Counted from the first letter of the stretch, positions 1-7,535 are shown. The stretch: DNA of 11,525 bases from Bacteroidota bacterium (GCA_028877005.1 JAGWPI010000017.1:1-11525); one strand, 5' to 3'. Notes: a model not told the origin generated them from the letters alone. Made by a program: numbers and translations.

Positions 1-398
1 AAATAAATAGTATCGGCAGCGTGTACCCAATTTTGTAACATGGCATCAATACTATCGGCCCAAACAATTGTTTCAAAACCGGATATAGCTTGAGCTTCTT
101 CTATGCGTAAGCGTTTTCCATCCCATTTTTCTTTTAATTCATTGGGCCTCACCAGTACCAAAACTTCTTTGTATTTTTTTTCTGCATTATCCGGATATAA
201 GATAACCATTGAGTCCTCCTGAGTAATTCCACTCAACCAATACAAATCGCTATTTTGTTTAAAAGTATGTAAAGCATCGCCATTTGAAGGAAAAGCATCA
301 TTACTTACAAATATTGCAATGCTGTTGGGTTGCATTGCTTTTATGAATCGTTGCCTATTTTCTGTAAACAGTTTTGATGGCAAGGGTATATGTTTCAT
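1..398 (-). CDS. pepP: Xaa-Pro aminopeptidase (aminopeptidase P), N-terminal part, cut by the window edge
   Basis: Family enzymes remove the N-terminal residue from peptides whose second residue is proline, in the cytoplasm. The gene starts with ATG at 398-396 and stays open for 132 codons to the window edge, so only the N-terminal creatinase-like domain is visible. What supports the call is the stretch FKQNSDLYWLSGI at residues 46-58, matching the family's 'R/K-Q-x-S-D-(F/L)-Y-(Y/W)-L-(T/S)-G' signature, followed by an acidic ED pair and a beta strand, and EKWDGKRL at 90-97, where the family usually has a W-(N/D)-G-x-R motif. The metal-binding catalytic pita-bread domain should lie beyond position 1 and cannot be checked. 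No signal peptide is seen. No Shine-Dalgarno sequence precedes the ATG. The fold and family are well supported; true aminopeptidase P versus a related M24B peptidase cannot be settled from this half. Confidence 0.88.
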   Translation of the reverse strand, partial: MKHIPLPSKLFTENRQRFIKAMQPNSIAIFVSNDAFPSNGDALHTFKQNSDLYWLSGITQEDSMVILYPDNAEKKYKEVLVLVRPNELKEKWDGKRLRIEEAQAISGFETIVWADSIDAMLQNWVHAADTIY

Positions 399-712
399 AC
401 AAAAAATTTAAAGTGGAAAGATAAACTTTTAATAGCAAATACTTTTTATAAAGAAACGATTTTAGTTCATAGTTTTTTAACTACTAAACAGTATTTTTAT
501 TTTATACAATCTTACAAAATATGATTGTTGATTAAGTATTTAAAAATTATTATAATATATTTGTTTGATTAAAAATAGCCAAATGCTATTCAATAAATTG
601 AAGAGTTGTTTAAAAGGCATTAAATTGTACTAAAATTAGAATGTTTGGTAGTTACAAGCTGTATTATACAATTACATTTGATGCATAATGTTAATTTTTC
701 AAAATAATTATC
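399..712. other. AT-rich intergenic stretch, no gene seen
   Basis: This gap between the aminopeptidase start and the hairpin after cdd has no open frame with coding character on either strand. Two perfect copies of the Bacteroidota -7 motif TAnnTTTG lie on the plus strand (556-563 and 673-680), but in so AT-rich a stretch they could be chance. A weak inverted repeat, AATTGTA at 623-629 and TACAATT at 667-673, could form a 7-bp stem with a 37-nt loop. The promoter of the minus-strand aminopeptidase should lie near 399-450; I see only imperfect -7 matches there. Confidence 0.5.
556..563 (+). promoter_or_regulatory. Possible -7 promoter element, plus strand
   Basis: TATATTTG matches the Bacteroidota housekeeping -7 consensus TAnnTTTG exactly. 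The nearest upstream TTG (528-530) is 25 nt away, longer than the usual 19-21, so the -33 element is weak or absent. There is no plus-strand gene downstream; the only reason to list the site is the terminator-like hairpin about 150 nt further on, which also points in the plus direction. Chance occurrence in AT-rich DNA is a real alternative. Confidence 0.25.
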
Positions 713-744
713 GAACCTCCGATTCTTCGGGGGTTCCTCTTTTT
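713..744. terminator. Hairpin terminator after cdd, best in the plus direction
   Basis: Bases 713-721 (GAACCTCCG) pair with 728-736 (CGGGGGTTC), a 9-bp stem with one T/G mismatch (a wobble in plus-strand RNA). An extra A-T pair closes it to a 4-nt loop. On the plus strand it is followed by CTCTTTTT (737-744), a good U-tract. On the minus strand it lies 19 nt after the cdd stop, but the trailing sequence is only GATAATTATTTT, a poor U-tract. It probably ends cdd transcription and may be bidirectional, but its best orientation serves a plus-strand transcript for which no gene is visible. Confidence 0.7.
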
Positions 745-754
745 GTAGGTATAG

Positions 755-1234
755 CTACATTTTAGTGCTGGTAAATGCCAACGGTAACAATGCGGTAGCA
801 TCATCAATAACATAAATATCGCCGGTTTCACCACTCAAAATTAAGCGCATAGTTTGTCCATATCTTTTTTGATGCTCAATAATAGCCTGTCTACACATAC
901 CGCAAGGTGAAATGGGTTTATTGCTATTGTGCTGCATTGCATGATAGGTTATTGCCATTGTTTGCACATGGGCTTCGGGAAATAAAGCAGCTGCGGAAGC
1001 TAACAAACTTCGTTCGGCGCATATACTTACCGGGTAGCTGGCATTTTCTTGATTGGTACCAAATACTATTTTACCATTGCTTAAAAGTGCGGCTGCTGAA
1101 ACTCTAAATTGAGAATATGGTGCATAAGCCAAATGAGTATTATCTCTGGCACATTTTAATAAAAATGCATCTGATTCTTTTAGATCCTGTATATTATGAA
1201 ATAAATGATAAGTAAATTGAATTTGCTGTTGCAT
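755..1234 (-). CDS. cdd: Cytidine deaminase
   Basis: This enzyme hydrolyses cytidine or deoxycytidine to uridine or deoxyuridine plus ammonia in pyrimidine salvage, in the cytoplasm. At 159 residues it is somewhat longer than the usual homotetrameric form (about 130), with the extra length mostly in the N-terminal 20 residues. All active-site parts are present: YSQFRV at 40-45, the nucleoside-binding NQENASYP at 61-68, the first zinc ligand and catalytic glutamate in CAE (C72, E74), and the other two zinc cysteines in PCGMC (C111, C114). The C-terminal LLPLAF (149-154) is also typical. The start is ATG at 1234-1232, with no Shine-Dalgarno sequence; TAAATTTT (minus strand, 1255-1248) is a near match to a -7 element. 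A terminator separates it from lepB upstream and a hairpin follows it, so it is probably transcribed alone. Confidence 0.96.
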   Translation of the reverse strand: MQQQIQFTYHLFHNIQDLKESDAFLLKCARDNTHLAYAPYSQFRVSAAALLSNGKIVFGTNQENASYPVSICAERSLLASAAALFPEAHVQTMAITYHAMQHNSNKPISPCGMCRQAIIEHQKRYGQTMRLILSGETGDIYVIDDATALLPLAFTSTKM

Positions 1235-1276
1235 ACATATCTGTTTTAAAATTTAAAGCAGTTAAATTTAATTAGA

Positions 1277-1307
1277 TAAAAAAATCCTTGCTAAAAATAA
1301 CAAGGAT
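1277..1307 (-). terminator. Rho-independent terminator of lepB
   Basis: Read on the minus strand, ATCCTTG (1307-1301) pairs with CAAGGAT (1290-1284) across a 10-nt loop and is followed directly by a run of seven T. It lies 29 nt after the lepB stop and upstream of cdd, so it ends the lepB unit and implies that cdd has its own promoter in about 1235-1280. Confidence 0.85.
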
Positions 1308-1335
1308 CTATTAAAATAATCAAAATTAAAGATAC

Positions 1336-2871
1336 CTATTTTATCCATTTAAAAATGCGCTTCCATCTGGGGCCATTATCCCAACTAAACCAAATGAGCG
1401 AAGCCTTACCTACAATATTGGGTTCCGGTACAAAACCCCAAAAACGACTATCTTGACTATTGTGTCGGTTATCGCCCATCATCCAATAATAATTATATTG
1501 AAAGGTATATTGTGTTTGAGGTTTGCCATCTATAATAAAAGTGCCATCTTTTTCTTCTAATGTGTGATGCTCATATACGCGAATTAGGCGTCGGTAAATA
1601 GGTATATTTTCAGCTGTAAGGGTAACAGTATCCCCTTTTCTAGGAATGTACAAGGGCCCATAATTATCTACACCCCAACCCCTTGAAACTTGATAAGGAA
1701 AAATACTATACATGGCTTCTGAGGAATCAAAGGGAATAACAAAACGCTCAACTGAAAGTACATCGGGTACTTGGCGCAAGGCTTCTGCATCATTATGAGT
1801 TAAGGGCATATAGTAAACACCACTTTGACGGTACATGTTTTGCAAATCGTCGTGTAATTGATCGGTTTTTTCATCATTACGTACATCAATATTGTATTGA
1901 GATTTTAAGATATCAAAATCAAGTGGACGACCTTTAGTTTTAACAATGAATGTAGTTTGTGAATATTCCGGTTGAATAGCTTTGTGGCCATTAACATACA
2001 AATAACTTTCTTTTACCTGAATGGTATCACCTGGTAAACCTACACATCTTTTAATATAATTATCAGTTTTATCCATAGGATGTACCAAAATATGATCACC
2101 AAATTGCTGCCAAACTGCATCTCTGCCTTGTCTTCTTACAAAATCATAATAAGGTTGTGCAGAGCCATATCCCGGCAAATTAATAATGGTATCGCCTTCT
2201 GGAAAATTAAAAACAACTACATCATTTCTATGAATGGGTACATAGCCTGGCAAGCGCATGTATTTTAATTTAATCCATTTTAAGTAAGAGGGAGTTGTTT
2301 CGCTAAAAGGCATAATGTTATGAACAAATGGAAAAGATAATGGAGTTTCGGGTATTCGAGGGCCATAGGCCATTTTATTCACAAATAGAAAATCATGTAC
2401 CATTAATGTTTTTTCCATACTGCCCGTAGGGATAACATAAGCTTCAAATACAAAAGTTCTGATAATTGTTGCCGCAACAATAGCAAACACAGCAGCATCT
2501 ACCCATTCTCTTGCAACAGATTTTTTATATTGTTTTACAGCTTTTTCTCCTACCCAACGAACATCATTTGAAAAGCCCAAATAAGGAAAATAAATAAAGG
2601 GTAAAAAAACTGCCAAAGTATGGTGTATTAAATTAAACTTACCAAAATACATGGTAAAAATTATGGTAATCCAAATGGTTATAAATTGTCCGGCAATAGG
2701 AATTAGTTGTAACCAAAACCACCATTTTTTTATATTACACTTTTCTACAATTAGCCAAGTATTATAAAATGGAATAAATGCTTTCCAAGGTTCAATTTCT
2801 GCTTTTTTAAACATCCCATAAATGCCAATATGCCATCCAACAAGGCCAATAATAAAAAGTGTTATACCCAT
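1336..2871 (-). CDS. lepB: Signal peptidase I, long Bacteroidota form with N-terminal membrane domain
   Basis: This inner-membrane serine protease cuts signal peptides from exported proteins, such as the two receptors in this window. The catalytic serine is S151 in PTGSMEKT (148-155) and the general-base lysine is K274 in YIKRCVGLPGD (272-282). The late box GDNRHNSQDSRFWG is at 466-479. The catalytic domain is anchored by a hydrophobic helix at about 124-142. Ahead of it are some 100 residues with three more hydrophobic segments (about 1-20, 50-74, 81-98) and the motif KAFIPFYN (30-37), resembling the DUF5684 membrane domain. With 511 residues it is much longer than E. coli LepB (324). Besides the N-terminal part, the lysine and the late box are about 190 residues apart, including an extra segment around 315-385. 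Both traits fit Bacteroidota SPases as I know them. The start is ATG at 2871-2869. A terminator follows the gene. Confidence 0.95.
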   Translation of the reverse strand: MGITLFIIGLVGWHIGIYGMFKKAEIEPWKAFIPFYNTWLIVEKCNIKKWWFWLQLIPIAGQFITIWITIIFTMYFGKFNLIHHTLAVFLPFIYFPYLGFSNDVRWVGEKAVKQYKKSVAREWVDAAVFAIVAATIIRTFVFEAYVIPTGSMEKTLMVHDFLFVNKMAYGPRIPETPLSFPFVHNIMPFSETTPSYLKWIKLKYMRLPGYVPIHRNDVVVFNFPEGDTIINLPGYGSAQPYYDFVRRQGRDAVWQQFGDHILVHPMDKTDNYIKRCVGLPGDTIQVKESYLYVNGHKAIQPEYSQTTFIVKTKGRPLDFDILKSQYNIDVRNDEKTDQLHDDLQNMYRQSGVYYMPLTHNDAEALRQVPDVLSVERFVIPFDSSEAMYSIFPYQVSRGWGVDNYGPLYIPRKGDTVTLTAENIPIYRRLIRVYEHHTLEEKDGTFIIDGKPQTQYTFQYNYYWMMGDNRHNSQDSRFWGFVPEPNIVGKASLIWFSWDNGPRWKRIFKWIK

Positions 2872-2988
2872 AAATAAATTTTAGTTTGTGCTTAATAGCT
2901 GAACAAATAGTTTTACTACTTTATTGCAAATGCCATAAGAATTTTACAAAGCTTGGTTTAGTTTTGTTAAACAAAATACAAACTTACA

Positions 2989-4149
2989 TTATAGAGGCAA
3001 TGCATAATTTTTTACATCCTCTGCACTTATTGTTTTGCCAGATAAAATCACTAATCGTTCAATCACATTTCGTAATTCGCGAATATTACCTGTCCATTTT
3101 TTATTTTGTAAGGCTAATATTGCATTTTTATCAATTGATTTTTTGGCTTCGCCATATTCTTCTGCAATATCTTCTAAAAACTTATCAATAAGTAACGGAA
3201 TATCAGAAGTTCTTTCGTTTAAAGAAGGAACATGTATTAAAATTACGCCTAAACGATGGTATAGATCTAAACGAAAATTTTTGGCTTCTACCTCTTCTAA
3301 TAAATTTTTATTAGTAGCTGCCACTACTCTTACATCCACACTTATTTCTTTATCACCGCCAACCCGAGTTATTTTACCTTCTTGTAAAGCGCGTAATACT
3401 TTTGCTTGTGCCTGAAGGCTCATATCGCCAATCTCATCTAGAAATAAGGTGCCTCCATTAGCCTGCTCAAATTTGCCAATGCGCTGTTTGATGGCAGAGG
3501 TAAAAGAGCCCTTTTCATGTCCAAACAATTCACTTTCAATTAATTCGCCAGGAATCGCGGCACAGTTTACTTCCACTAAAGGGCCATTGGCTCTATTACT
3601 TTTTTCATGCAACCAACGTGCTACTAATTCCTTTCCGCTTCCGTTTTCACCTGTAATTAATACTCTTGCATCTGTTGGAGCAACTTTATCAATAGTTGTC
3701 TTTATTTTTTGAATAATTTCACTTTCACCAATAATTTCTTGAACCTTGCTAATTTTACGTTTTAACACTTTGGTTTCCTTTACCAAAGAAGTTTTATCCA
3801 TTGCATTTCGGATGGTTATAAGCATCCTATTCAAATCAGGTGGTTTAGCTATATAATCAAATGCCCCTTTTTTAACGGCATCTACGGCAGTTTCTATGTT
3901 TCCATGCCCACTAATTATAATAACAGGAATCTCAGGCTTTTCGAGCAAAGCTTTTGATAAAAATTCAATACCATCCATTTTGGGCATTTTAATATCGCAC
4001 AAAACCACATCATAATTAGCTGCCATAAATTTTTTCCAGCCATCTTCACCATCTATGGCTTCTTCTACTTTATATCCTTCATTGCTTAAAATATCTTTCA
4101 GCACACTTCTAATGGCACGCTCATCATCAATAACTAAAATTTGAGACAT
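2989..4149 (-). CDS. NtrC-type response regulator, receiver plus AAA+, no DNA-binding domain
   Basis: A receiver domain (about 1-120) carries the acidic pair D8/D9, phosphoacceptor D52 in LCDIKMPKMDG, S80 and K102. A linker leads to a sigma-54-activator AAA+ domain (about 138-385): Walker A GENGSGKE (167-174), Walker B GTLFLDE (233-239), sensor I AATN (277-280), the arginine-finger region FRLDLYHRL (292-300) and sensor II GNIRELRN (355-361). Two things are unusual. The sigma-54 contact loop GAFTGA reads GSFTSA (214-219), and the protein ends about 25 residues after sensor II at ALPL with TAA, so the Fis-type helix-turn-helix of NtrC/AtoC is absent. I recall proteins of the same length and ending in other Bacteroidota, often with GAFTSA, so this looks like a conserved lineage and not a truncation. 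No histidine kinase is adjacent. It follows the 688-residue receptor gene by 70 bp on the same strand. Its targets are unknown. Confidence 0.93.
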   Translation of the reverse strand: MSQILVIDDERAIRSVLKDILSNEGYKVEEAIDGEDGWKKFMAANYDVVLCDIKMPKMDGIEFLSKALLEKPEIPVIIISGHGNIETAVDAVKKGAFDYIAKPPDLNRMLITIRNAMDKTSLVKETKVLKRKISKVQEIIGESEIIQKIKTTIDKVAPTDARVLITGENGSGKELVARWLHEKSNRANGPLVEVNCAAIPGELIESELFGHEKGSFTSAIKQRIGKFEQANGGTLFLDEIGDMSLQAQAKVLRALQEGKITRVGGDKEISVDVRVVAATNKNLLEEVEAKNFRLDLYHRLGVILIHVPSLNERTSDIPLLIDKFLEDIAEEYGEAKKSIDKNAILALQNKKWTGNIRELRNVIERLVILSGKTISAEDVKNYALPL

Positions 4150-4169
4150 AATTTATTAGTAAGTTTTTG

Positions 4170-4203
4170 CTAAGATAAGTGTTAGTTATTGTTTGTACTC
4201 AAA
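4170..4203 (-). promoter_or_regulatory. Possible promoter of the response regulator
   Basis: Read on the minus strand, TTTG (4203-4200) is followed after 22 nt by TATCTTAG (4177-4170), one mismatch from TAnnTTTG. It would start transcription roughly 15 nt before the response regulator ATG. The spacer is slightly long. If real, the gene can be transcribed independently of the upstream receptor gene. Confidence 0.35.
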
Positions 4204-4219
4204 ACCAAATGAAATAATA

Positions 4220-6286
4220 CTATAGGTTAATGTTCAATCCCATATAATAGTTCCGTTTAGCGGCTGGATTATAGTACCGCCCTCCAAATGCGTTTATATC
4301 ATTTCCTAAGCTATAAGTCTGATTCAATAAATTATCTACTCCACAAAAAACATCAACTATTATATTATTTTTAAATTTAATTTTTTTTCCTAATTTAAGC
4401 ATGATGTTTTGGTAAGCATTGGCATAAGCACTGTTGCCATCATTTAAAGGTATAACGGATGTGGCATTGATGATTGCATGGCCATATAAACCATGTTTTG
4501 TAAAAACATCGAAGCCTGCGTTAAAAATATTTTTAGGTACGCCAGTAACCGCATTGCCACTATAGTTATTGGTACCCTGTTCATAATTTAAAAAATGATA
4601 GGGTTGATAACTATAACTACTCCAAATACTAACCGAATGAATAAACCCTTTGTTTTTTTGCCATAAGCGATAATTGGCCGACACTTCTATCCCCTTTTCG
4701 AGCGCACCACCAGAGTTAACAAAGTATTGAGCACCTTGGGCGTTTACACGCATTACTATGGCGTTTTGCAATTGAAAATTGTATGCAGCTACATCAAACT
4801 GTAAGGCATTCTTCAATAAACTACCCTTAATGCCTGTTTCTATATTCCAGCCATATTCAGCTTTAAGTTCACTATGAAATATCCTATCCTGCGGAAAAAA
4901 CTCTGCCAATGTTGGAGGAGAAAATCCTTTAGCAGCTATGGCATACCAGGTAATTGCCTGTGATAGTTGATACCCAAAAGTAAAACGTGGTGTTAGAAGC
5001 TGTTGGTTTTGTGTTCGTAAATCATGTAACATAGTACTATCTGTGAGGCGCCTATAGAGTAATTGCTGATTATTGTAGCTGACGCCTGCATTTAATGTTA
5101 ACTTATCCCAACTTATTTGAATTTGAGAAAATAGATACCACTGATTGGCAAATAAATTATCTTTAAACTGAACATTACCTTGTATTCCGGCATTATTAAC
5201 ATAATCGTCTATTCTAGAATGATTATATAACCATTCACCTCCATTCACCCACTGTATGTTAACCCCACCTATTTGATGCTGATAAATTAGCTTTTCAGAT
5301 ACACCTGTATTGGTTTCATCTCTATTTTCAAATTTGGTTAAAAAGGGATTTGTAATGGCATTGTGATTTAATAACAATACTGTTTCAGCAGAAAATGAGG
5401 AATTGAATTGCAGGGTATGATGTATGCCCGCAAAAACTGTTTTATCATATATGGCAGATTTTTGTTCTACGGCCCCGGGAATTGCACCTACAGCAGGTCT
5501 TGCAGCCGTTGGTTTTTTTAACATTTCAGTTAAAGTTAATCCACCGGGGGTTTGGTAATACATATTAGTGTAAAAAGCTAAAGCATCTAGTGTTTGCGCC
5601 CCGTATTTCCACTTGGCTAACCAGTTATAAGTATCTCTTCTAACGGCCGACTGCTGACGATAGCTATTGGCTTGTAAATGGCTTTGTTGCAATACTGAAG
5701 CAAACTGTTTATTTTGATAGTTATAGCTTGCATTTTGTGCCATTAATCCATATGACCCTCCGGTAATTGACCCTTTAAAATGTTGTTGTTGATTTTCGGA
5801 AAGTGAGGGGGTAGAATTTAATAATACAACACCACCTGTTCCTGCACCATAAATACTGGACGAAGGGCCTTTGATGATTTCTATATTATTAATTTGACTT
5901 ACATCTATCAAGTTTAAATAAGTATTTCCGCCACCATCAGTTAATGGAATATCATTCCAATACACTTTTACATTTCTTACACCGAAAGGTGATCGTAAAG
6001 TACTACCTCTAATAGACAATCTGTAACTACCCGGCGATCGTTCCTCCATTCTTACACCTGCAACCGAATTGAGTGCAGGCAACAAACTTGCTGGAGTGCT
6101 TCTTTGCATATCTGACTGACTGATTATTGCAACTGCAACCGGAGCATCCTTCCATTTTTTATTTAACATAAAGGCGTGTACCACTACATCTTGCAAAGAA
6201 ACTGCTGCCGTATCAACAAATTTATATTGTTGTGCATTTATTTTTTGAACCAAGAATAATAATGTAAGATATAACAGTTTTCGCAT
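4220..6286 (-). CDS. TonB-dependent outer-membrane receptor, 688 residues
   Basis: This is a gated beta-barrel that takes up a scarce ligand across the outer membrane, powered by TonB/ExbB/ExbD. Residues 1-18 are a signal peptide with likely cleavage after INA. LQDVVVHAF at 31-39 is a candidate TonB box, and a plug domain follows at about 45-160 with RGSTLRSPFGVRNV (93-106), IEIIKGPSSSIYGAG (135-149) and GGVVLLNSTP (151-160). The rest is alternating beta-barrel sequence with many aromatic residues. It ends MGLNINL, with a hydrophobic last residue where an aromatic one is commoner. It has no carboxypeptidase-like N-terminal domain, no SusD-type lipoprotein partner and no SusC signature, so it is closer to siderophore or iron-complex receptors in build. 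The substrate cannot be read from the sequence. The start is ATG at 6286-6284. The response regulator follows after 70 bp without a visible terminator. Confidence 0.92.
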   Translation of the reverse strand: MRKLLYLTLLFLVQKINAQQYKFVDTAAVSLQDVVVHAFMLNKKWKDAPVAVAIISQSDMQRSTPASLLPALNSVAGVRMEERSPGSYRLSIRGSTLRSPFGVRNVKVYWNDIPLTDGGGNTYLNLIDVSQINNIEIIKGPSSSIYGAGTGGVVLLNSTPSLSENQQQHFKGSITGGSYGLMAQNASYNYQNKQFASVLQQSHLQANSYRQQSAVRRDTYNWLAKWKYGAQTLDALAFYTNMYYQTPGGLTLTEMLKKPTAARPAVGAIPGAVEQKSAIYDKTVFAGIHHTLQFNSSFSAETVLLLNHNAITNPFLTKFENRDETNTGVSEKLIYQHQIGGVNIQWVNGGEWLYNHSRIDDYVNNAGIQGNVQFKDNLFANQWYLFSQIQISWDKLTLNAGVSYNNQQLLYRRLTDSTMLHDLRTQNQQLLTPRFTFGYQLSQAITWYAIAAKGFSPPTLAEFFPQDRIFHSELKAEYGWNIETGIKGSLLKNALQFDVAAYNFQLQNAIVMRVNAQGAQYFVNSGGALEKGIEVSANYRLWQKNKGFIHSVSIWSSYSYQPYHFLNYEQGTNNYSGNAVTGVPKNIFNAGFDVFTKHGLYGHAIINATSVIPLNDGNSAYANAYQNIMLKLGKKIKFKNNIIVDVFCGVDNLLNQTYSLGNDINAFGGRYYNPAAKRNYYMGLNINL

Positions 6287-6359
6287 GATGAAAATTGAGG
6301 AAAGTGAAAATGTAACCCAATGCTAAATTAATACATAGCCTAAGTTGTATTCAGATAAA

Positions 6360-6396
6360 AAAATAAAAAAAATCCCGAAAAATTATCTCGGGATTT
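6360..6396 (-). terminator. Rho-independent terminator of pdhB
   Basis: On the minus strand AAATCCCGA (6396-6388) pairs with TCGGGATTT (6378-6370), a 9-bp stem with a 9-nt loop. It runs into a T-rich tail that begins within the stem and continues to about 6360. It starts 22 nt after the pdhB stop codon and separates pdhB from the 688-residue receptor gene. Confidence 0.9.
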
Positions 6397-6417
6397 ATTC
6401 ATTGCATATATTCAGTA

Positions 6418-7404
6418 TTATTTTTTCATATACATTACTTCTTTAGCCAGTTTTACGGTTCTTTCCACATCGGGAATAGCTAAAGCGGCCAAATTAGGTG
6501 CATAGTGCATTGGAGCATCGGCACTAGTAATGCGGCGAATTGGAGCATCTAAATAATCAAAACCCTCTTTTTGAATGCGGTAGGTAATTTCAGAACTTAC
6601 AGAAGCAAACGGCCACTGTTCTTCTACAATTAATAATCGATTGGTTTTTTTAACACTATCTAAAATAGTTGGCCAATCTAAGGGGCGAATAGTTCTTAAA
6701 TCAATCACTTCTGCGCTTACGCCTTCTTTTTCTAATTCAGCGGCTGCGCCTAATGCTACTTTCATCATTTTATTAAAAGAAACAATGGTAATATCTTTGC
6801 CAGTTTTTTTAATATCGGCTTTTCCTAAGGGTATATAATATTCTTTATCGGGCACTTCACATTTATCACCATACATCACTTCACTTTCCATAAAAATAAC
6901 CGGATCTTCTTCATAACGAATAGCTTGCTTTAATAAACCTTTTGCATCATATCCATTAGATGGAGAAACTACTTTAATACCGGGAATATTGGCATATAAA
7001 CTTTCAAAAGCAGTGGAATGCTGTGCACCTAACTGTCCGGCACTTCCATTAGGACCTCTAAAAACAATAGGACAGGCAATTTGCCCACCACTCATAGCTA
7101 ACATTTTAGAAGCTGTATTTAAAATTTGGTCAAGTGGCAGTACAGCAAAATTCCATGTCATAAATTCAACAATGGGCCTCAATCCGTTCTGTGCTGCACC
7201 TACTGCAACACCTGCAAACCCTAACTCAGAAATAGGGGTATCAATGACCCTTTTAGCGCCAAATTCGGCTAGCATACCCTGACTTACCTTATAAGCACCA
7301 TTGTATTCAGCAACTTCTTCACCCATTAAAAAAACTCGTTCATCTCTTCTCATTTCTTCCTGCATGGCCTCACGTAGTGCCTCTCTAAAAGCAATTGATC
7401 GCAT
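6418..7404 (-). CDS. pdhB: Pyruvate dehydrogenase E1 component, beta subunit
   Basis: With the alpha subunit it forms the alpha2beta2 thiamine-diphosphate E1 that decarboxylates pyruvate and passes the acetyl group to the E2 lipoyl domain. At 328 residues it has the standard length. The N-terminal block has FREALREAMQEEM (6-18) and MGEEVAEYNGAYKVSQG (27-43). DTPISE at 55-60 contains E60, the glutamate that activates the cofactor. FRGPNGSAGQLGAQHS (115-130) carries the conserved histidine H129. The transketolase C-terminal domain starts near 200 and includes EVIDLRTIRPLD and a late RRITSADAPM block typical of PDH beta. Related 2-oxoacid or acetoin dehydrogenase beta subunits are the alternative, but the overall pattern fits PDH. 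The alpha-subunit gene is not adjacent. The gene has its own good promoter (7435-7467) and a terminator. The start is ATG at 7404-7402. Confidence 0.94.
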   Translation of the reverse strand: MRSIAFREALREAMQEEMRRDERVFLMGEEVAEYNGAYKVSQGMLAEFGAKRVIDTPISELGFAGVAVGAAQNGLRPIVEFMTWNFAVLPLDQILNTASKMLAMSGGQIACPIVFRGPNGSAGQLGAQHSTAFESLYANIPGIKVVSPSNGYDAKGLLKQAIRYEEDPVIFMESEVMYGDKCEVPDKEYYIPLGKADIKKTGKDITIVSFNKMMKVALGAAAELEKEGVSAEVIDLRTIRPLDWPTILDSVKKTNRLLIVEEQWPFASVSSEITYRIQKEGFDYLDAPIRRITSADAPMHYAPNLAALAIPDVERTVKLAKEVMYMKK

Positions 7405-7434
7405 AATATATTTCTATTAGTGAAAATTGAGTAG

Positions 7435-7467
7435 CAAAAATAGAAGATTATCGGGTATAAAACCAAA
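7435..7467 (-). promoter_or_regulatory. pdhB: Promoter of pdhB, Bacteroidota type
   Basis: On the minus strand TTTG (7467-7464) is followed after exactly 21 nt by TATTTTTG (7442-7435), a perfect TAnnTTTG. Transcription would begin near 7428, giving a leader of about 25 nt before the pdhB ATG at 7404. Both boxes and the spacing match the consensus, making this the best promoter in the window. It lies between the terminator of the upstream receptor gene and pdhB, as expected. Confidence 0.75.
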
Positions 7468-7483
7468 ATCAAGAAGAATGACA

Positions 7484-7517
7484 CAAAAAAAGCTCTCCGG
7501 AATAATCCAAAGAGCTT
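7484..7517 (-). terminator. Rho-independent terminator of the large receptor gene
   Basis: On the minus strand AAGCTCT (7517-7511) pairs with AGAGCTT (7496-7490) around a 14-nt loop that can add a small inner GGA/TCC stem (7499-7501 with 7506-7508). A run of T follows (7490-7484). It starts 18 nt after the receptor stop codon at 7538-7536. Confidence 0.88.
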
Positions 7518-7535
7518 ATAAATTTGGCATTTATG

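Noticed and set aside
708..740. tRNA-like piece on the minus strand (GGTTCGAT next to a short stem)
   Set aside because: The T-arm-like string has no matching T-stem, and no acceptor or anticodon arm is found around it. The bases are explained by the terminator hairpin.
907..1107. Plus-strand open frame opposite cdd
   Set aside because: It lies entirely antisense to cdd, whose zinc motifs are intact, and has no recognisable features.
2962..2976. Near-perfect palindrome TTTTGTT-A-AACAAAA just after the response regulator stop
   Set aside because: It has almost no GC and a one-base centre, so it would not make a stable terminator, and no regulator site of this form is recognised. Chance in AT-rich DNA is likely.
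2886..3712. Plus-strand open frames opposite the response regulator
   Set aside because: They lie antisense to a well-supported AAA+ gene and have no start context or domain. They are mirror frames of the real coding sequence.
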